DNA of 42,615 nucleotides from Candidatus Margulisiibacteriota bacterium (GCA_016779165.1 JADHOE010000008.1:1-42615), one strand, 5' to 3'. Shown: positions 10,711 through 18,336, numbered from the stretch's first letter. Numbers and translations are program-made. The notes: generated by a model from the sequence alone, not told the origin.

Positions 10711-11451
10711 TTAGGTATTTAACAACTCTTTTAGCCGTAACAAAATACGATTATGATTCCGGCTAATGGTGGCCTCTGACCGATTCAACTCCACAGAAAT
10801 CTCTTTCTGCGTTAGGCCTCGCCTATAAAATAGATCGATAAATGTCACGTCTTCCTTAGGCAAAGATAATACAACCTTGTTCAATAATTGAAATTCATCA
10901 TTCATTTCGTATTCAGCATCAAGTGTTTGCTGATTATCTGGAATGTTATCGCCATGGGCATCCAACACCGTTTCCAACGATACCATATACGACGTGGCGG
11001 CTATGGACAGTAAGTTTTTGGGCACCACTGGCTTTTCACCGTGCTCTAAATTGCTATCAATGGCCTGAGATACACGCTCTTTTATTTGTTCAAGAAATTG
11101 ATCATGTTGGCCGGATGATTTTGCCCGCCACTCTCGTCGGATTAAATCAAGCATTTCACCTCGCACTCGAATATTGGCATACGTTTTAAATTGAGTATCT
11201 TTCGATTGATCAAACCGCCGAAACGCTTTCAATAACCCCTCAAACCCAACGCTGTGCAAATCATTATAGTCAATGGTGGAGGGCAGCTTTTTCTTCGAAA
11301 ATAAGCTAGAGGCTACGGCATCAACAATGTAAGCATGAGACTCCAACATCGCTTTCTCTTCATTGGATACGATTGGCTGAGAAGTAACCGCAGCATTCAT
11401 TTTTTCTGGGTCAATCGGTTGCGCATCTACAGAGGCGTCAGGTTTAGTCAA
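10711..11451 (-). CDS. FliA-type RNA polymerase sigma factor (sigma-28 family)
   Basis: A 246-residue group 3 sigma factor. Region 2 is clear at about residues 60-110 (DLHSVGFEGLLKAFRRFD, then FKTYANIRVRGEMLDLIRREW), close to FliA. Region 3 is weak. Region 4 at about residues 190-245 contains the LTQKEISVELNRSEATISRNHN helix-turn-helix. In flagellated bacteria this sigma factor transcribes late flagellar genes. Here it is encoded inside the basal-body operon, overlapping flgJ by 8 bp, so it is made together with the structural proteins. No anti-sigma factor FlgM is seen nearby. Confidence 0.85.
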   Translation of the reverse strand: MTKPDASVDAQPIDPEKMNAAVTSQPIVSNEEKAMLESHAYIVDAVASSLFSKKKLPSTIDYNDLHSVGFEGLLKAFRRFDQSKDTQFKTYANIRVRGEMLDLIRREWRAKSSGQHDQFLEQIKERVSQAIDSNLEHGEKPVVPKNLLSIAATSYMVSLETVLDAHGDNIPDNQQTLDAEYEMNDEFQLLNKVVLSLPKEDVTFIDLFYRRGLTQKEISVELNRSEATISRNHNRILLRLKELLNT

Positions 11452-11779
11452 TGGCCATCACCCCAGTCAAATCAATAAAGTTTGAGTCCACCAGTTGATT
11501 GGCAAATTCATTAATCATCAATTGATTCACCATGCCATAATCTCTGGTATTTTCTTGGGAATAATATAAATGATTTGATTTAAACATCTGATTCAAAAAT
11601 ACCTCTTTAACAAAATAGGTTTGGAATTGTTTTTTAATCTGCTCCCGATCATCTGGGTCTGGGTCCGGCTCTTTAGTGGCCATGTAATTTAACAAATCAT
11701 AATTCATTTGCACTTGGCCATGGATGCTCGAACAACAACCAACCCCAATCAGCAAACAAATAATACCCCATTTTTTCAC
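11444..11779 (-). CDS. FlgJ-like rod-binding (rod cap) protein with signal peptide, no muramidase domain
   Basis: A 111-residue protein. Residues about 45-108 (REQIKKQFQTYFVKEVFLNQMF ... MINEFANQLVDSN) match the rod-binding domain of FlgJ (PF10135), found alone in many bacteria. The C-terminal muramidase of enterobacterial FlgJ is absent. The N-terminus MKKWGIICLLIGVGCCSSIHG is a signal peptide; its two cysteines do not make a good lipobox, so cleavage after IHG is more likely. Normal rod-binding proteins travel by type III export. It lies 1 bp after flgI, and its 3' end overlaps the sigma-factor gene. Confidence 0.78.
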   Translation of the reverse strand: MKKWGIICLLIGVGCCSSIHGQVQMNYDLLNYMATKEPDPDPDDREQIKKQFQTYFVKEVFLNQMFKSNHLYYSQENTRDYGMVNQLMINEFANQLVDSNFIDLTGVMAID

Positions 11780-11780
11780 A

Positions 11781-12863
11781 TCAAATCACCTCGATGGTTG
11801 CAACCAACGCCCCAGCCTCTTCCATGGCTTGCAAAATGGATATCAAATCCCTTGTGTTTACACCAATGTCATTTAATACATCCACCAAACTTGATAACGA
11901 ATTATCAGGCTTCATGTAATGCACCTTAGACGCCTCTTCTTTGACTTCAATCTCAGGAGCAGCATTCGGAATATCCGTATCATATTGGCTGGCGTTCTTA
12001 CTGTTCTCAGCAATTCGTATTGAAATGCTGCCATGGGTAATGGCCACAGGCAATAATCGCACGTTTTCTCCAATCACCACCACACCAGTTTTGGAATTAA
12101 CCACAACCTTTGAGGTTGACTCGGGCGTAATTTTAGTATTTTCAATTTTTTCAATAATATCCACATATGGCATTTCTGCCATCTCAGCAATTGGAATTTG
12201 AATGGATCCTGCGTCAATGGCCGCCACTTTCTTGAACCCATTGTTTTTTAACGCTTTGACAACTTTTGATGACATTGTAAAATCAGGCTTATTCAACACT
12301 AAGGTGACATTGAGTTGATCTTCTCGGGTAACTTTTACCACTTGCTCCACAATAGCGCCGTTTGGAACACGGCCAGAGGTTGTTTGATTTTTCTTATAAT
12401 TTTCTCGACCGGATTTACCAGACACCCCACCCACCACAATTTGCCCTTGAGCAACCGCATACGTTTCAAAATCAGGCCCTTTCATGGGTGTCATTAGCAA
12501 CGTTCCGCCAGACAAGCTTGTTGCATCGCCCAATGACGACACGCTCACATCCAACCGCTGGCCTGTTCTTGCGTACGGGGGAAGGTTCATGGTTACAATC
12601 ACTGATGCCGCATTTCGTGATTTAAAATCATTTTTATCGGGAGTAATCCCCATTTTTTTTAGCAAATTTGTTAACGCCTTTTCGGTAAACACTGACCGTT
12701 GTGTATCGCCTGTATTTCGCAGCCCCACCACCAACCCATACCCAATCAACTGGTTATCCCTCGACTCAATCACCCTGGAAATGTCTTTCACACGAACCTT
12801 TGCCTCTTCACAAAAAGATACCCCCACCAACACCATCAATAAAATTACAACTTGCTTAATCAT
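11781..12863 (-). CDS. flgI: Flagellar P-ring protein FlgI
   Basis: About 360 residues, the normal FlgI length. A signal peptide (MIKQVVILLMVLVGVSFCEE) is followed by the hallmark VRVKDISRVIESRDNQLIGYG and GLRNTGD, then NAASVIVTMNLPPYARTGQRLDVSVSSLGDA. FlgI forms the periplasmic ring around the rod at the peptidoglycan. I chose the ATG at 12863, which overlaps the flgH stop as TAATG and gives a clean signal peptide. A TTG four codons upstream (12875) is the alternative. Its presence argues for a diderm cell. Confidence 0.95.
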   Translation of the reverse strand: MIKQVVILLMVLVGVSFCEEAKVRVKDISRVIESRDNQLIGYGLVVGLRNTGDTQRSVFTEKALTNLLKKMGITPDKNDFKSRNAASVIVTMNLPPYARTGQRLDVSVSSLGDATSLSGGTLLMTPMKGPDFETYAVAQGQIVVGGVSGKSGRENYKKNQTTSGRVPNGAIVEQVVKVTREDQLNVTLVLNKPDFTMSSKVVKALKNNGFKKVAAIDAGSIQIPIAEMAEMPYVDIIEKIENTKITPESTSKVVVNSKTGVVVIGENVRLLPVAITHGSISIRIAENSKNASQYDTDIPNAAPEIEVKEEASKVHYMKPDNSLSSLVDVLNDIGVNTRDLISILQAMEEAGALVATIEVI

Positions 12864-13477
12864 TAGAACACCCAATTAAAAAAATTTGATAAGACCCCTG
12901 GGGTTTGTTTTGAATTTACCACCCCTTTTCCTTTTAACGAAATATTAAATTGTGCAATTTGATGCGATTCAATGGTATTTTTTGAATTGATATCATCTGG
13001 GCGTACAATGCCAGATATTTGAATAATTTCAGAGTCATTATTGACATCCACCAACCGTTCACCACTAATCACCAAATGGCCATTGGGTAACACTTGCGTC
13101 ACAACACAACTCACAATGGCTTCAACTTTGCTTTTTCGCGTGGTTTGCCCCACACCTGAATAATTATCGTTGCCACGAATGCTGTAATCTTGCATCTTCC
13201 TCATGGAATTGTTTTGATCAGTATCTAAGGAATACTGATCAAATGTATCAAAGAAGTTAGCCCCCACATTGGATTGCTTTCGTGTGGTTGTCCCTGCTTC
13301 TTGCACAGCCGTGGACTCTGCAGAAATCATGACAGTTACCAAATCTCCCACCTTAAACATGCGTTGATTATTCAACATTGATGTCGCGTTCGCTTTACTC
13401 CAAAGCGAATCCGCATGGGCAAATGAACCCAAAACCACCAAATTACAAACTAGAAATAATAACTGTTTTTTTATCAT
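12863..13477 (-). CDS. flgH: Flagellar L-ring protein FlgH
   Basis: A 204-residue protein with a signal peptide ending in AHA, immediately followed by the conserved SLW tripeptide. The FlgH motifs FKVGDLVTVMISAESTA, VTQVLPNGHLVISGER and SGIVRPDDINSKNTIES are all present. Many FlgH proteins are lipoproteins, but no lipobox cysteine is seen here. It builds the outer-membrane ring through which the rod passes. The start overlaps flgA by 35 bp. Confidence 0.95.
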   Translation of the reverse strand: MIKKQLLFLVCNLVVLGSFAHADSLWSKANATSMLNNQRMFKVGDLVTVMISAESTAVQEAGTTTRKQSNVGANFFDTFDQYSLDTDQNNSMRKMQDYSIRGNDNYSGVGQTTRKSKVEAIVSCVVTQVLPNGHLVISGERLVDVNNDSEIIQISGIVRPDDINSKNTIESHQIAQFNISLKGKGVVNSKQTPGVLSNFFNWVF

Positions 13478-14126
13478 GCAACATCCCTAACAATACTTTG
13501 TTGTTTTTTTTTAATTGTAACTTAACATTGTCACCAACACTTCCATTTTGTAAAACTTCTGCATCCAAAGTCAATGTAATCGCATTGCGCTGCACAATTG
13601 CAGTCACAGCATCCCCTTTCACTACATCCGGCATCTTTTCAATCATCCACGACTCAATGATTTCGCCAGCATCCACGTACCGCCTAAATTGAAGCCCTTC
13701 GCCAATACGACTGATGCTATGCGGGGTTAGTGCCGCCAACGGGATTTCTTTTTGTTCCAAATTATGAGCCCCCACCTTATCCCCTTTAACAGCACGGTGC
13801 TTCACAGCCATCACGTTGGCCGATCCACGAATTCGAAACACCTTTGTGATTCGCTTTTTAAAATTATCATTTTCAAAGGCATCAAACTTAATGATAATGT
13901 CGCCAGCCAAGGGCATTTTTTTTGGCCATTCAAAGGATAACACATCACACCCCTCTGGAAACTCAGTCCCTTTGGCTTCAATTGTTAAGTCATTAAAGTC
14001 AATGGCCGAATAGCGGGCCTCAATTTGGGCCAACACGTTCTTCTTAATTAAATCAGATGCGCCATCGCACGATAGTTGAATCGCCATTGCAGGCAATGAC
14101 AACACCAGAAGAAGAGCCATCTTCAT
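13443..14126 (-). CDS. flgA: P-ring assembly chaperone FlgA
   Basis: A 227-residue periplasmic protein with a short signal peptide (MKMALLLVLSLPAMA). The C-terminal SAF-type domain is recognisable: VKHRAVKGDKVGAHNLEQKEIPL, RYVDAGEIIESWMIEKMPDVVKGDAVTAI and VGDNVKLQLKKNNKVLLGML. FlgA helps FlgI assemble into the P ring. The start is coupled to the flgG stop by TAATG. Its presence beside flgI and flgH means that both rings of the basal body are probably built. Confidence 0.88.
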   Translation of the reverse strand: MKMALLLVLSLPAMAIQLSCDGASDLIKKNVLAQIEARYSAIDFNDLTIEAKGTEFPEGCDVLSFEWPKKMPLAGDIIIKFDAFENDNFKKRITKVFRIRGSANVMAVKHRAVKGDKVGAHNLEQKEIPLAALTPHSISRIGEGLQFRRYVDAGEIIESWMIEKMPDVVKGDAVTAIVQRNAITLTLDAEVLQNGSVGDNVKLQLKKNNKVLLGMLHDKKTVIISSL

Positions 14127-14929
14127 TAGGTCATGCCCATTCCAGCCTTCAGCATTTGCTCACCGGCCTGCATCGCTTTACCCAACAGTTCCAACCCTTT
14201 TTGAGTCATGATCATGTCCATCATTTCTTTAATGATATCAACATTTGAATTTTCAATTGAAAATTGCACCACCTGCCCGGTTGCATTACGCCCTGGAATT
14301 TCTACCATGGCTTCTCCAGAGTCCAGGGTTTCTTGATAAAAATTATTTCCAACATTTTTTAATCCATCTGGATTATTGAATCGGGCCAATAACATTTGAC
14401 CAATCTCTCTTGGCATTGAATCGTTATTCACAGTGGCAAATACGCGACCCTCTGGGTCTATTGTAATTTGTGTTGCGTTGGTTGGAATGCGTATTGGTGG
14501 GTCAAGCACATACCCAGACTGACTCATTAAGTTACCGTCCACATCCTTTGCCAAATTACCCGCCCGACTGTATACAATATCCCCATCAGGTTTTCGAAAT
14601 TGAAAAAACCCTTCGCCTCGAATTGCAACATCCATATCACTTTTTGTAACCTGCAAGTTTCCTTCTGAAAAATCCGTTGAAATGGCCTCAATTCGGACCC
14701 CTGTCCCAAGTTCAATGCCTCGTTTTTTCTTGATGTATGGGTTCAGATCTTCATCCTGAGCATATTTCACCTCAGCTTCTTGTAAGATTACGGGGAATAA
14801 TGTGGCCAATTCACAACGTGTTTGTTTGTACCCAGGCGTTTGAGCATTTGCAATATTGTTGGTGATATTGAACATCATTTTTTGGTAGGTCCCAAACCCT
14901 GACCGCGAAATGTTAAACTGTTGAAACAT
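14126..14929 (-). CDS. flgG: Distal rod protein FlgG (no signal peptide)
   Basis: A 267-residue protein of normal FlgG length. It starts MFQQFNISRSGFGTYQKMMF and continues NITNNIANAQTPGYKQTR, the conserved D0 helix and type III export region. The core has DVAIRGEGFFQF and YSRAGNLAKDVDGNLMSQSGY, and the C-terminal helix is ENSNVDIIKEMMDMIMTQKGLELLGKAMQ. Unlike FlgB, FlgC and FlgF in the same train it has no hydrophobic leader. Its ribosome site is the strongest in the region, which fits the roughly 24-copy distal rod. Confidence 0.95.
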   Translation of the reverse strand: MFQQFNISRSGFGTYQKMMFNITNNIANAQTPGYKQTRCELATLFPVILQEAEVKYAQDEDLNPYIKKKRGIELGTGVRIEAISTDFSEGNLQVTKSDMDVAIRGEGFFQFRKPDGDIVYSRAGNLAKDVDGNLMSQSGYVLDPPIRIPTNATQITIDPEGRVFATVNNDSMPREIGQMLLARFNNPDGLKNVGNNFYQETLDSGEAMVEIPGRNATGQVVQFSIENSNVDIIKEMMDMIMTQKGLELLGKAMQAGEQMLKAGMGMT

Positions 14930-14934
14930 TTATT

Positions 14935-14942
14935 CCTCCTTT
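14935..14942 (-). promoter_or_regulatory. Perfect Shine-Dalgarno site of flgG
   Basis: On the minus strand AAAGGAGG lies 5 nt before the flgG ATG. Most other genes in the train have weak or no visible Shine-Dalgarno sequence and rely on stop/start overlaps, so FlgG is probably translated most strongly. Confidence 0.75.
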
Positions 14943-14943
14943 A

Positions 14944-15738
14944 TTACTGTGGATTGGCTGCTTGCACCGCCAACGACATGCTTTTTATATACGCCTTTAC
15001 CATTTTCACATTGGCCTCATGCCCATTTTTCCATTCTGGCACCAACCCTATGTACCCCTTTGTAATTGATGACTCCGACACATACCCTTGAAGTATACCA
15101 ACATTTGCCGGTCGATACTTGTCTTGGTTCTCCCAATCCTCTTTCGAAAAATAAAATATTTTATGGTTAAAAGATTTCAAATCGTGATTATTTTTTGGCC
15201 ATTCAACACGAAACGTATCAACAATACTTCCGTTTTGATAAATCACCCCATTGCGATCCACATCCACGCCCCCACCTGATAAATAAATATACCCATTTTC
15301 ACCCAACACAGGAAAATGCTCTTCCATTGTTACCAATCGACCGGTGTCATCCAACTCAAATCGACCATCTTGCGTGTAGGCTGGCCACTGCCCTGGAATT
15401 TCAATCACAAAAAACCCCTTCCCTTCAATGTAAAAATCCAACGCCTTATTGGATTGGCGCGGGTTCCCCTGAGACAAACGGTAAAACAACACCCGCTTCA
15501 TGCTTCGGGATTTATTGTCGTAATAATACCCCACCCCGGACTCCTTAGTCCCAGGCACATTTTGAATGGCTGTATATACAATGTAAGATTTCATCGCATC
15601 CATAAAGCCGCCCATTGACGCAGAGTTCAACTTCAGTGTAGGGTTCACCACATCATCATAAATTTCGTAATGGAGTGGGTTATGCTCTGCTGCAGCAACT
15701 TTAAGGGATAACAATAACATGAATATGTGTAATCTCAT
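14944..15738 (-). CDS. Divergent FlgF/FlgG-family rod protein with signal peptide
   Basis: A 264-residue protein. The middle (LDFYIEGKGFFVIEIPG, YTQDGRFELDDTGRLVTMEEHFPVLGENGYIYL) is the FlgE/F/G core domain. The C-terminus (MVKAYIKSMSLAVQAANPQ) is a weak version of the rod D0 helix. The N-terminus is odd: a signal peptide (MRLHIFMLLLSLKVAAA) replaces the usual first residues, and the canonical NNxANxxTPG motif is missing, only VPGTKESG remaining. By position ahead of flgG it is the FlgF equivalent. The start overlaps the previous gene by 4 bp (ATGA). Confidence 0.8.
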   Translation of the reverse strand: MRLHIFMLLLSLKVAAAEHNPLHYEIYDDVVNPTLKLNSASMGGFMDAMKSYIVYTAIQNVPGTKESGVGYYYDNKSRSMKRVLFYRLSQGNPRQSNKALDFYIEGKGFFVIEIPGQWPAYTQDGRFELDDTGRLVTMEEHFPVLGENGYIYLSGGGVDVDRNGVIYQNGSIVDTFRVEWPKNNHDLKSFNHKIFYFSKEDWENQDKYRPANVGILQGYVSESSITKGYIGLVPEWKNGHEANVKMVKAYIKSMSLAVQAANPQ

Positions 15739-16130
15739 TTTTTTATTCGCTTAAATTTTGATCTCAATTTCAACCGATTTTTTGCTTTTTGTTCCAAGAA
15801 AAAGATAAATGCCAATATTTCGGCAACCAATTTAAATAAATGCGGAGGTATTTCGCTTTTAATCTTAAGGGATGATAGCAGTTTTGACAATTTTTCATCC
15901 TCAATCATTGGGATTTCATTTTCTTCTGCAAGGGTCAAAATTTCCGTGGCAATCCTTCCTCGGCCAGACGCCACAATAGTTGGGGCCTTTTTCTTGGATG
16001 CATCATATTTTATGGCAATGGCCTGCAAGTTTTCTTTGTCTTTGGATGATAGCTCATCAATATGAGACCGAAGCTTTTTTTCAAGCGCTTTTCTTTTTTT
16101 TAAAATTTGGTCTTTTCTTTGATTCTTCAT
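15735..16130 (-). CDS. Stand-alone FlhB C-terminal-domain protein (FlhX/YlqH-like)
   Basis: A 131-residue protein with a basic N-terminal segment. It then matches the cytoplasmic C-terminal domain of FlhB/YscU: APTIVASGRGRIATEILTLAEENEIPMIEDEKLSKLL and EIPPHLFKLVAEILAFIFFLEQ. It has neither the four membrane helices of FlhB nor the NPTH autocleavage loop. Such short proteins (YlqH in Bacillus) often sit next to a FliK-like gene, as here, and can act in export substrate switching. It overlaps both neighbours by 4 bp (ATGA). A full FlhB would be expected elsewhere in the genome. Confidence 0.85.
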   Translation of the reverse strand: MKNQRKDQILKKRKALEKKLRSHIDELSSKDKENLQAIAIKYDASKKKAPTIVASGRGRIATEILTLAEENEIPMIEDEKLSKLLSSLKIKSEIPPHLFKLVAEILAFIFFLEQKAKNRLKLRSKFKRIKK

Positions 16131-17359
16131 ATTTCGGTTTGTATTCGTTTCACTTCAGAAATGTCCTGTGATGGGGCAATAAACTTTTGAATATTGATGG
16201 TTTTTCTGGACGATTGAAACGCCTCTAAACTGTAATCATACTTTTTTAAGTTATCGACCAGCTCCTTGCGGAATGAATTGATATGAGACACCGCATGATC
16301 TTGGTCAGAATGTATGGTGCACCACACCTTGAACCCCATTACAACAACAATAACTGTGATTTTCCCCATGGTCTCAGATTCCATATTTACAATAATCTTT
16401 TCCTGAGGCGAAGTGTCCTGAGCTTTTTGCTTGCTCTGCTTTAGTACTGATTGTTTTCTTAACAGCAGCTCAATAAATGCCTGCGCAGTTAATGGGTTTG
16501 GAATTTGAAAGTAATGAAATGATTCCAATAACCCCAAGGGCTGTTTAATGGAGTCTTGACTCAAAATAATTTGCCCCATTAAATGGGCGTTCAAGCCACC
16601 CAAGGATTTAATATAATTTAAAAAAATATCCGACTTAATTCCAAACCGTTGCCCCAGCCCTTTAAGAAAAGACGCCATCGCCATGGAATCATCCAATGCA
16701 CTTAACGGCTGCGATAGCCACTGGTTGGCCTTCTCGATTTTTTTAAACTGCTTTAACTGATCATTAAACTCATCAAATACACTCAAAAAAGATTGAAGCC
16801 CCGGATGATTTTTTAAGGCATCTTGCAAAACAGCCATCATGTTTTTCTGCATCCCTGACAATTGATTCAATGATTTTGAAATGGTGGACTGTTTGGTCAA
16901 TAACTGGTTCAATATTCCAACATCATCAGCTGCTTCCCCCAGGCCTTTAGACACCAAAAGCACCGCGCTCTCCCTGGCCTCCTTGGAATTTTTGCCCTTA
17001 AGCAATTTATTAATTAGAGCAAAGCTATCTTCAGATATCTCTATCCCATGAACCGCCATTAGCAATGCCAATTCTTTATTATTATCTGTTAATGGTATAT
17101 CTATTGTTGCCAATTGCTTGGAAATATCCTCTGGGCCCAATTGAGACACCCGTGTTGGAAGCGTGGCTTGCACCTGCGACGGAGAACTAGGGGTATCCCC
17201 TGTTTTTTGAATACTCGCAGACGAAGAAGCGTCGGCAGCGCCAACATTTCTATTGAGGCTAAATACTTCCTCAGAGCTTTTAGGTCCCTGAGGCTTTCCT
17301 GATGGCCAATTCGCCCCTCCCTTGGAAAGCCCCCCAGAATTAACACCACCTAAACCCAT
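16127..17359 (-). CDS. FliK/YlqG-like hook-length control protein
   Basis: A 410-residue soluble protein. The N-terminal 80 residues are low-complexity (Gly, Ser, Pro). The middle is helical and rich in leucine and glutamine. Residues about 310-395 (NMESETMGKITVIVVVMGFKVWCTIHSDQDHAVSHINSFRKELVDNLKKYDYSL) fit the FliK C-terminal (Flg_hook) pattern. Pairing with a short FlhB-C protein is the YlqG-YlqH arrangement. It would measure or signal rod/hook length to the export switch. I chose the ATG at 17359, which has a good GGAAGG ribosome site; a longer frame from 17398 would overlap ctaB. Confidence 0.6.
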   Translation of the reverse strand: MGLGGVNSGGLSKGGANWPSGKPQGPKSSEEVFSLNRNVGAADASSSASIQKTGDTPSSPSQVQATLPTRVSQLGPEDISKQLATIDIPLTDNNKELALLMAVHGIEISEDSFALINKLLKGKNSKEARESAVLLVSKGLGEAADDVGILNQLLTKQSTISKSLNQLSGMQKNMMAVLQDALKNHPGLQSFLSVFDEFNDQLKQFKKIEKANQWLSQPLSALDDSMAMASFLKGLGQRFGIKSDIFLNYIKSLGGLNAHLMGQIILSQDSIKQPLGLLESFHYFQIPNPLTAQAFIELLLRKQSVLKQSKQKAQDTSPQEKIIVNMESETMGKITVIVVVMGFKVWCTIHSDQDHAVSHINSFRKELVDNLKKYDYSLEAFQSSRKTINIQKFIAPSQDISEVKRIQTEI

Positions 17360-17375
17360 TGAGTACCTTCCATAG

Positions 17376-18233
17376 TTAATGCAGCAATATATCGACAATG
17401 ATGAATGTAAACCATAATGGTAAATAAATTATCGATAAAATAAACAATTTCTTTGCATTGTTTTTTAAATCACGAACGCTTTGGATCATGACCCATAGAA
17501 AACAAAGGGAAATCATTAGCATACCCACGGCGTAAACCCCACTTAGAAAACGCATTAAAAAAGGAACAAACGATGTTGCCACCATCAAAAATGAAAACAC
17601 TATAATTTGACGCTTTGTGGCAGGCACTCCCCCCTCTTGATTTGGCAACATTTTAAACCCGGCCGCCTTGTAATCATCAAAATACATTATGGATAACGCG
17701 TAAAAATGAGGTATTTGCCAACAAAACAAGGTAAAAAAGAATGCGACAACCACCGTGTGAATGGGTGTTCCTGTTGCAACCCACCCGCCCAACAATGGTA
17801 GTGCGCCAGGTAAGGCCCCAACATGGGTATTCAACCAAGAGTATCGCTTAAGAGGCGTATAAATACCAACGTAAATAACGACTGTCGCCAATGATACCAA
17901 CAATGTTAATAAGTTGATCTGAGCAACAAAAAAAAGACCAACCAAAAACGTAATCATTACAATAGCACGTGCTTCAAATAAAGACAGCTTATTCACCACC
18001 AACTCTCGATCTTTTGTTCGCCCCATTAACGCATCCAGTTTAACCTCTAATATATTATTTGCGCCGCAAGCTGAGGCCGAAAAAAAATAAGTAGCTAACA
18101 ATAAATACAAAAAAGAAAGGGTAACATCTATGGATTGAATCGCCAAAAAATAACCAATGGATACAGTCAACAATTGAGCACGACTAATGCCGGGCTTTGT
18201 AAACGAAACATAATTTAACATCTGTTGAATCAT
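17376..18233 (-). CDS. ctaB: Protoheme IX farnesyltransferase (heme O synthase)
   Basis: A 285-residue UbiA-family prenyltransferase with about nine membrane helices. The first acidic motif is NNILEVKLDALMGRTKDR. The CtaB hallmarks YTPLKRYSWLNTHVGALPGALPLLGGW and YFDDYKAAGFKMLPNQEGG are present. It adds a farnesyl group to heme b to make heme O, the precursor of heme A needed by the caa3 oxidase encoded on the opposite strand to the right. It is transcribed away from the oxidase genes and heads the basal-body train, 16 bp before the FliK-like gene. Confidence 0.95.
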   Translation of the reverse strand: MIQQMLNYVSFTKPGISRAQLLTVSIGYFLAIQSIDVTLSFLYLLLATYFFSASACGANNILEVKLDALMGRTKDRELVVNKLSLFEARAIVMITFLVGLFFVAQINLLTLLVSLATVVIYVGIYTPLKRYSWLNTHVGALPGALPLLGGWVATGTPIHTVVVAFFFTLFCWQIPHFYALSIMYFDDYKAAGFKMLPNQEGGVPATKRQIIVFSFLMVATSFVPFLMRFLSGVYAVGMLMISLCFLWVMIQSVRDLKNNAKKLFILSIIYLPLWFTFIIVDILLH

Positions 18234-18256
18234 GATATTTTATATATTAATCGGCA

Positions 18257-18286
18257 TTGACAATTTTTTACAGTATTAGTGATAAT
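18257..18286 (+). promoter_or_regulatory. Strong sigma70-like promoter of the hppA-act-cta train
   Basis: A perfect -35 box TTGACA (18257-18262) is followed after 18 nt by GATAAT (18281-18286). Transcription would begin near 18293, about 44 nt before the hppA ATG, and the leader ends in the ribosome site GAAAGGA. This is the only good plus-strand promoter ahead of a 22-kb run of closely packed genes. Confidence 0.7.
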
Positions 18287-18291
18287 ACGGT
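18270..18291. promoter_or_regulatory. Palindrome overlapping the hppA promoter -10 (candidate operator)
   Basis: GTATTA and TAATAC form a perfect inverted repeat around a GTGA centre. Two further pairs outside one mismatch extend it to about 22 bp. It covers the -10 box of hppA and lies in the only region between the two divergent gene trains. That is where a dimeric repressor controlling one or both would bind. No regulator gene is seen nearby. Confidence 0.4.
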
Positions 18292-18336
18292 ATAAATTAC
18301 AAACAAAATTAAGAATCAATTGAAAGGATTTATCCG

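Noticed and set aside
12484-12879. Plus-strand 131-codon frame across flgI
   Set aside because: It mirrors the flgI coding strand and has no recognisable motifs.
17360-17398. Longer start of the FliK-like gene
   Set aside because: It would overlap ctaB, lacks a ribosome site and adds a cysteine-rich stretch; the ATG at 17359 has GGAAGG in front.
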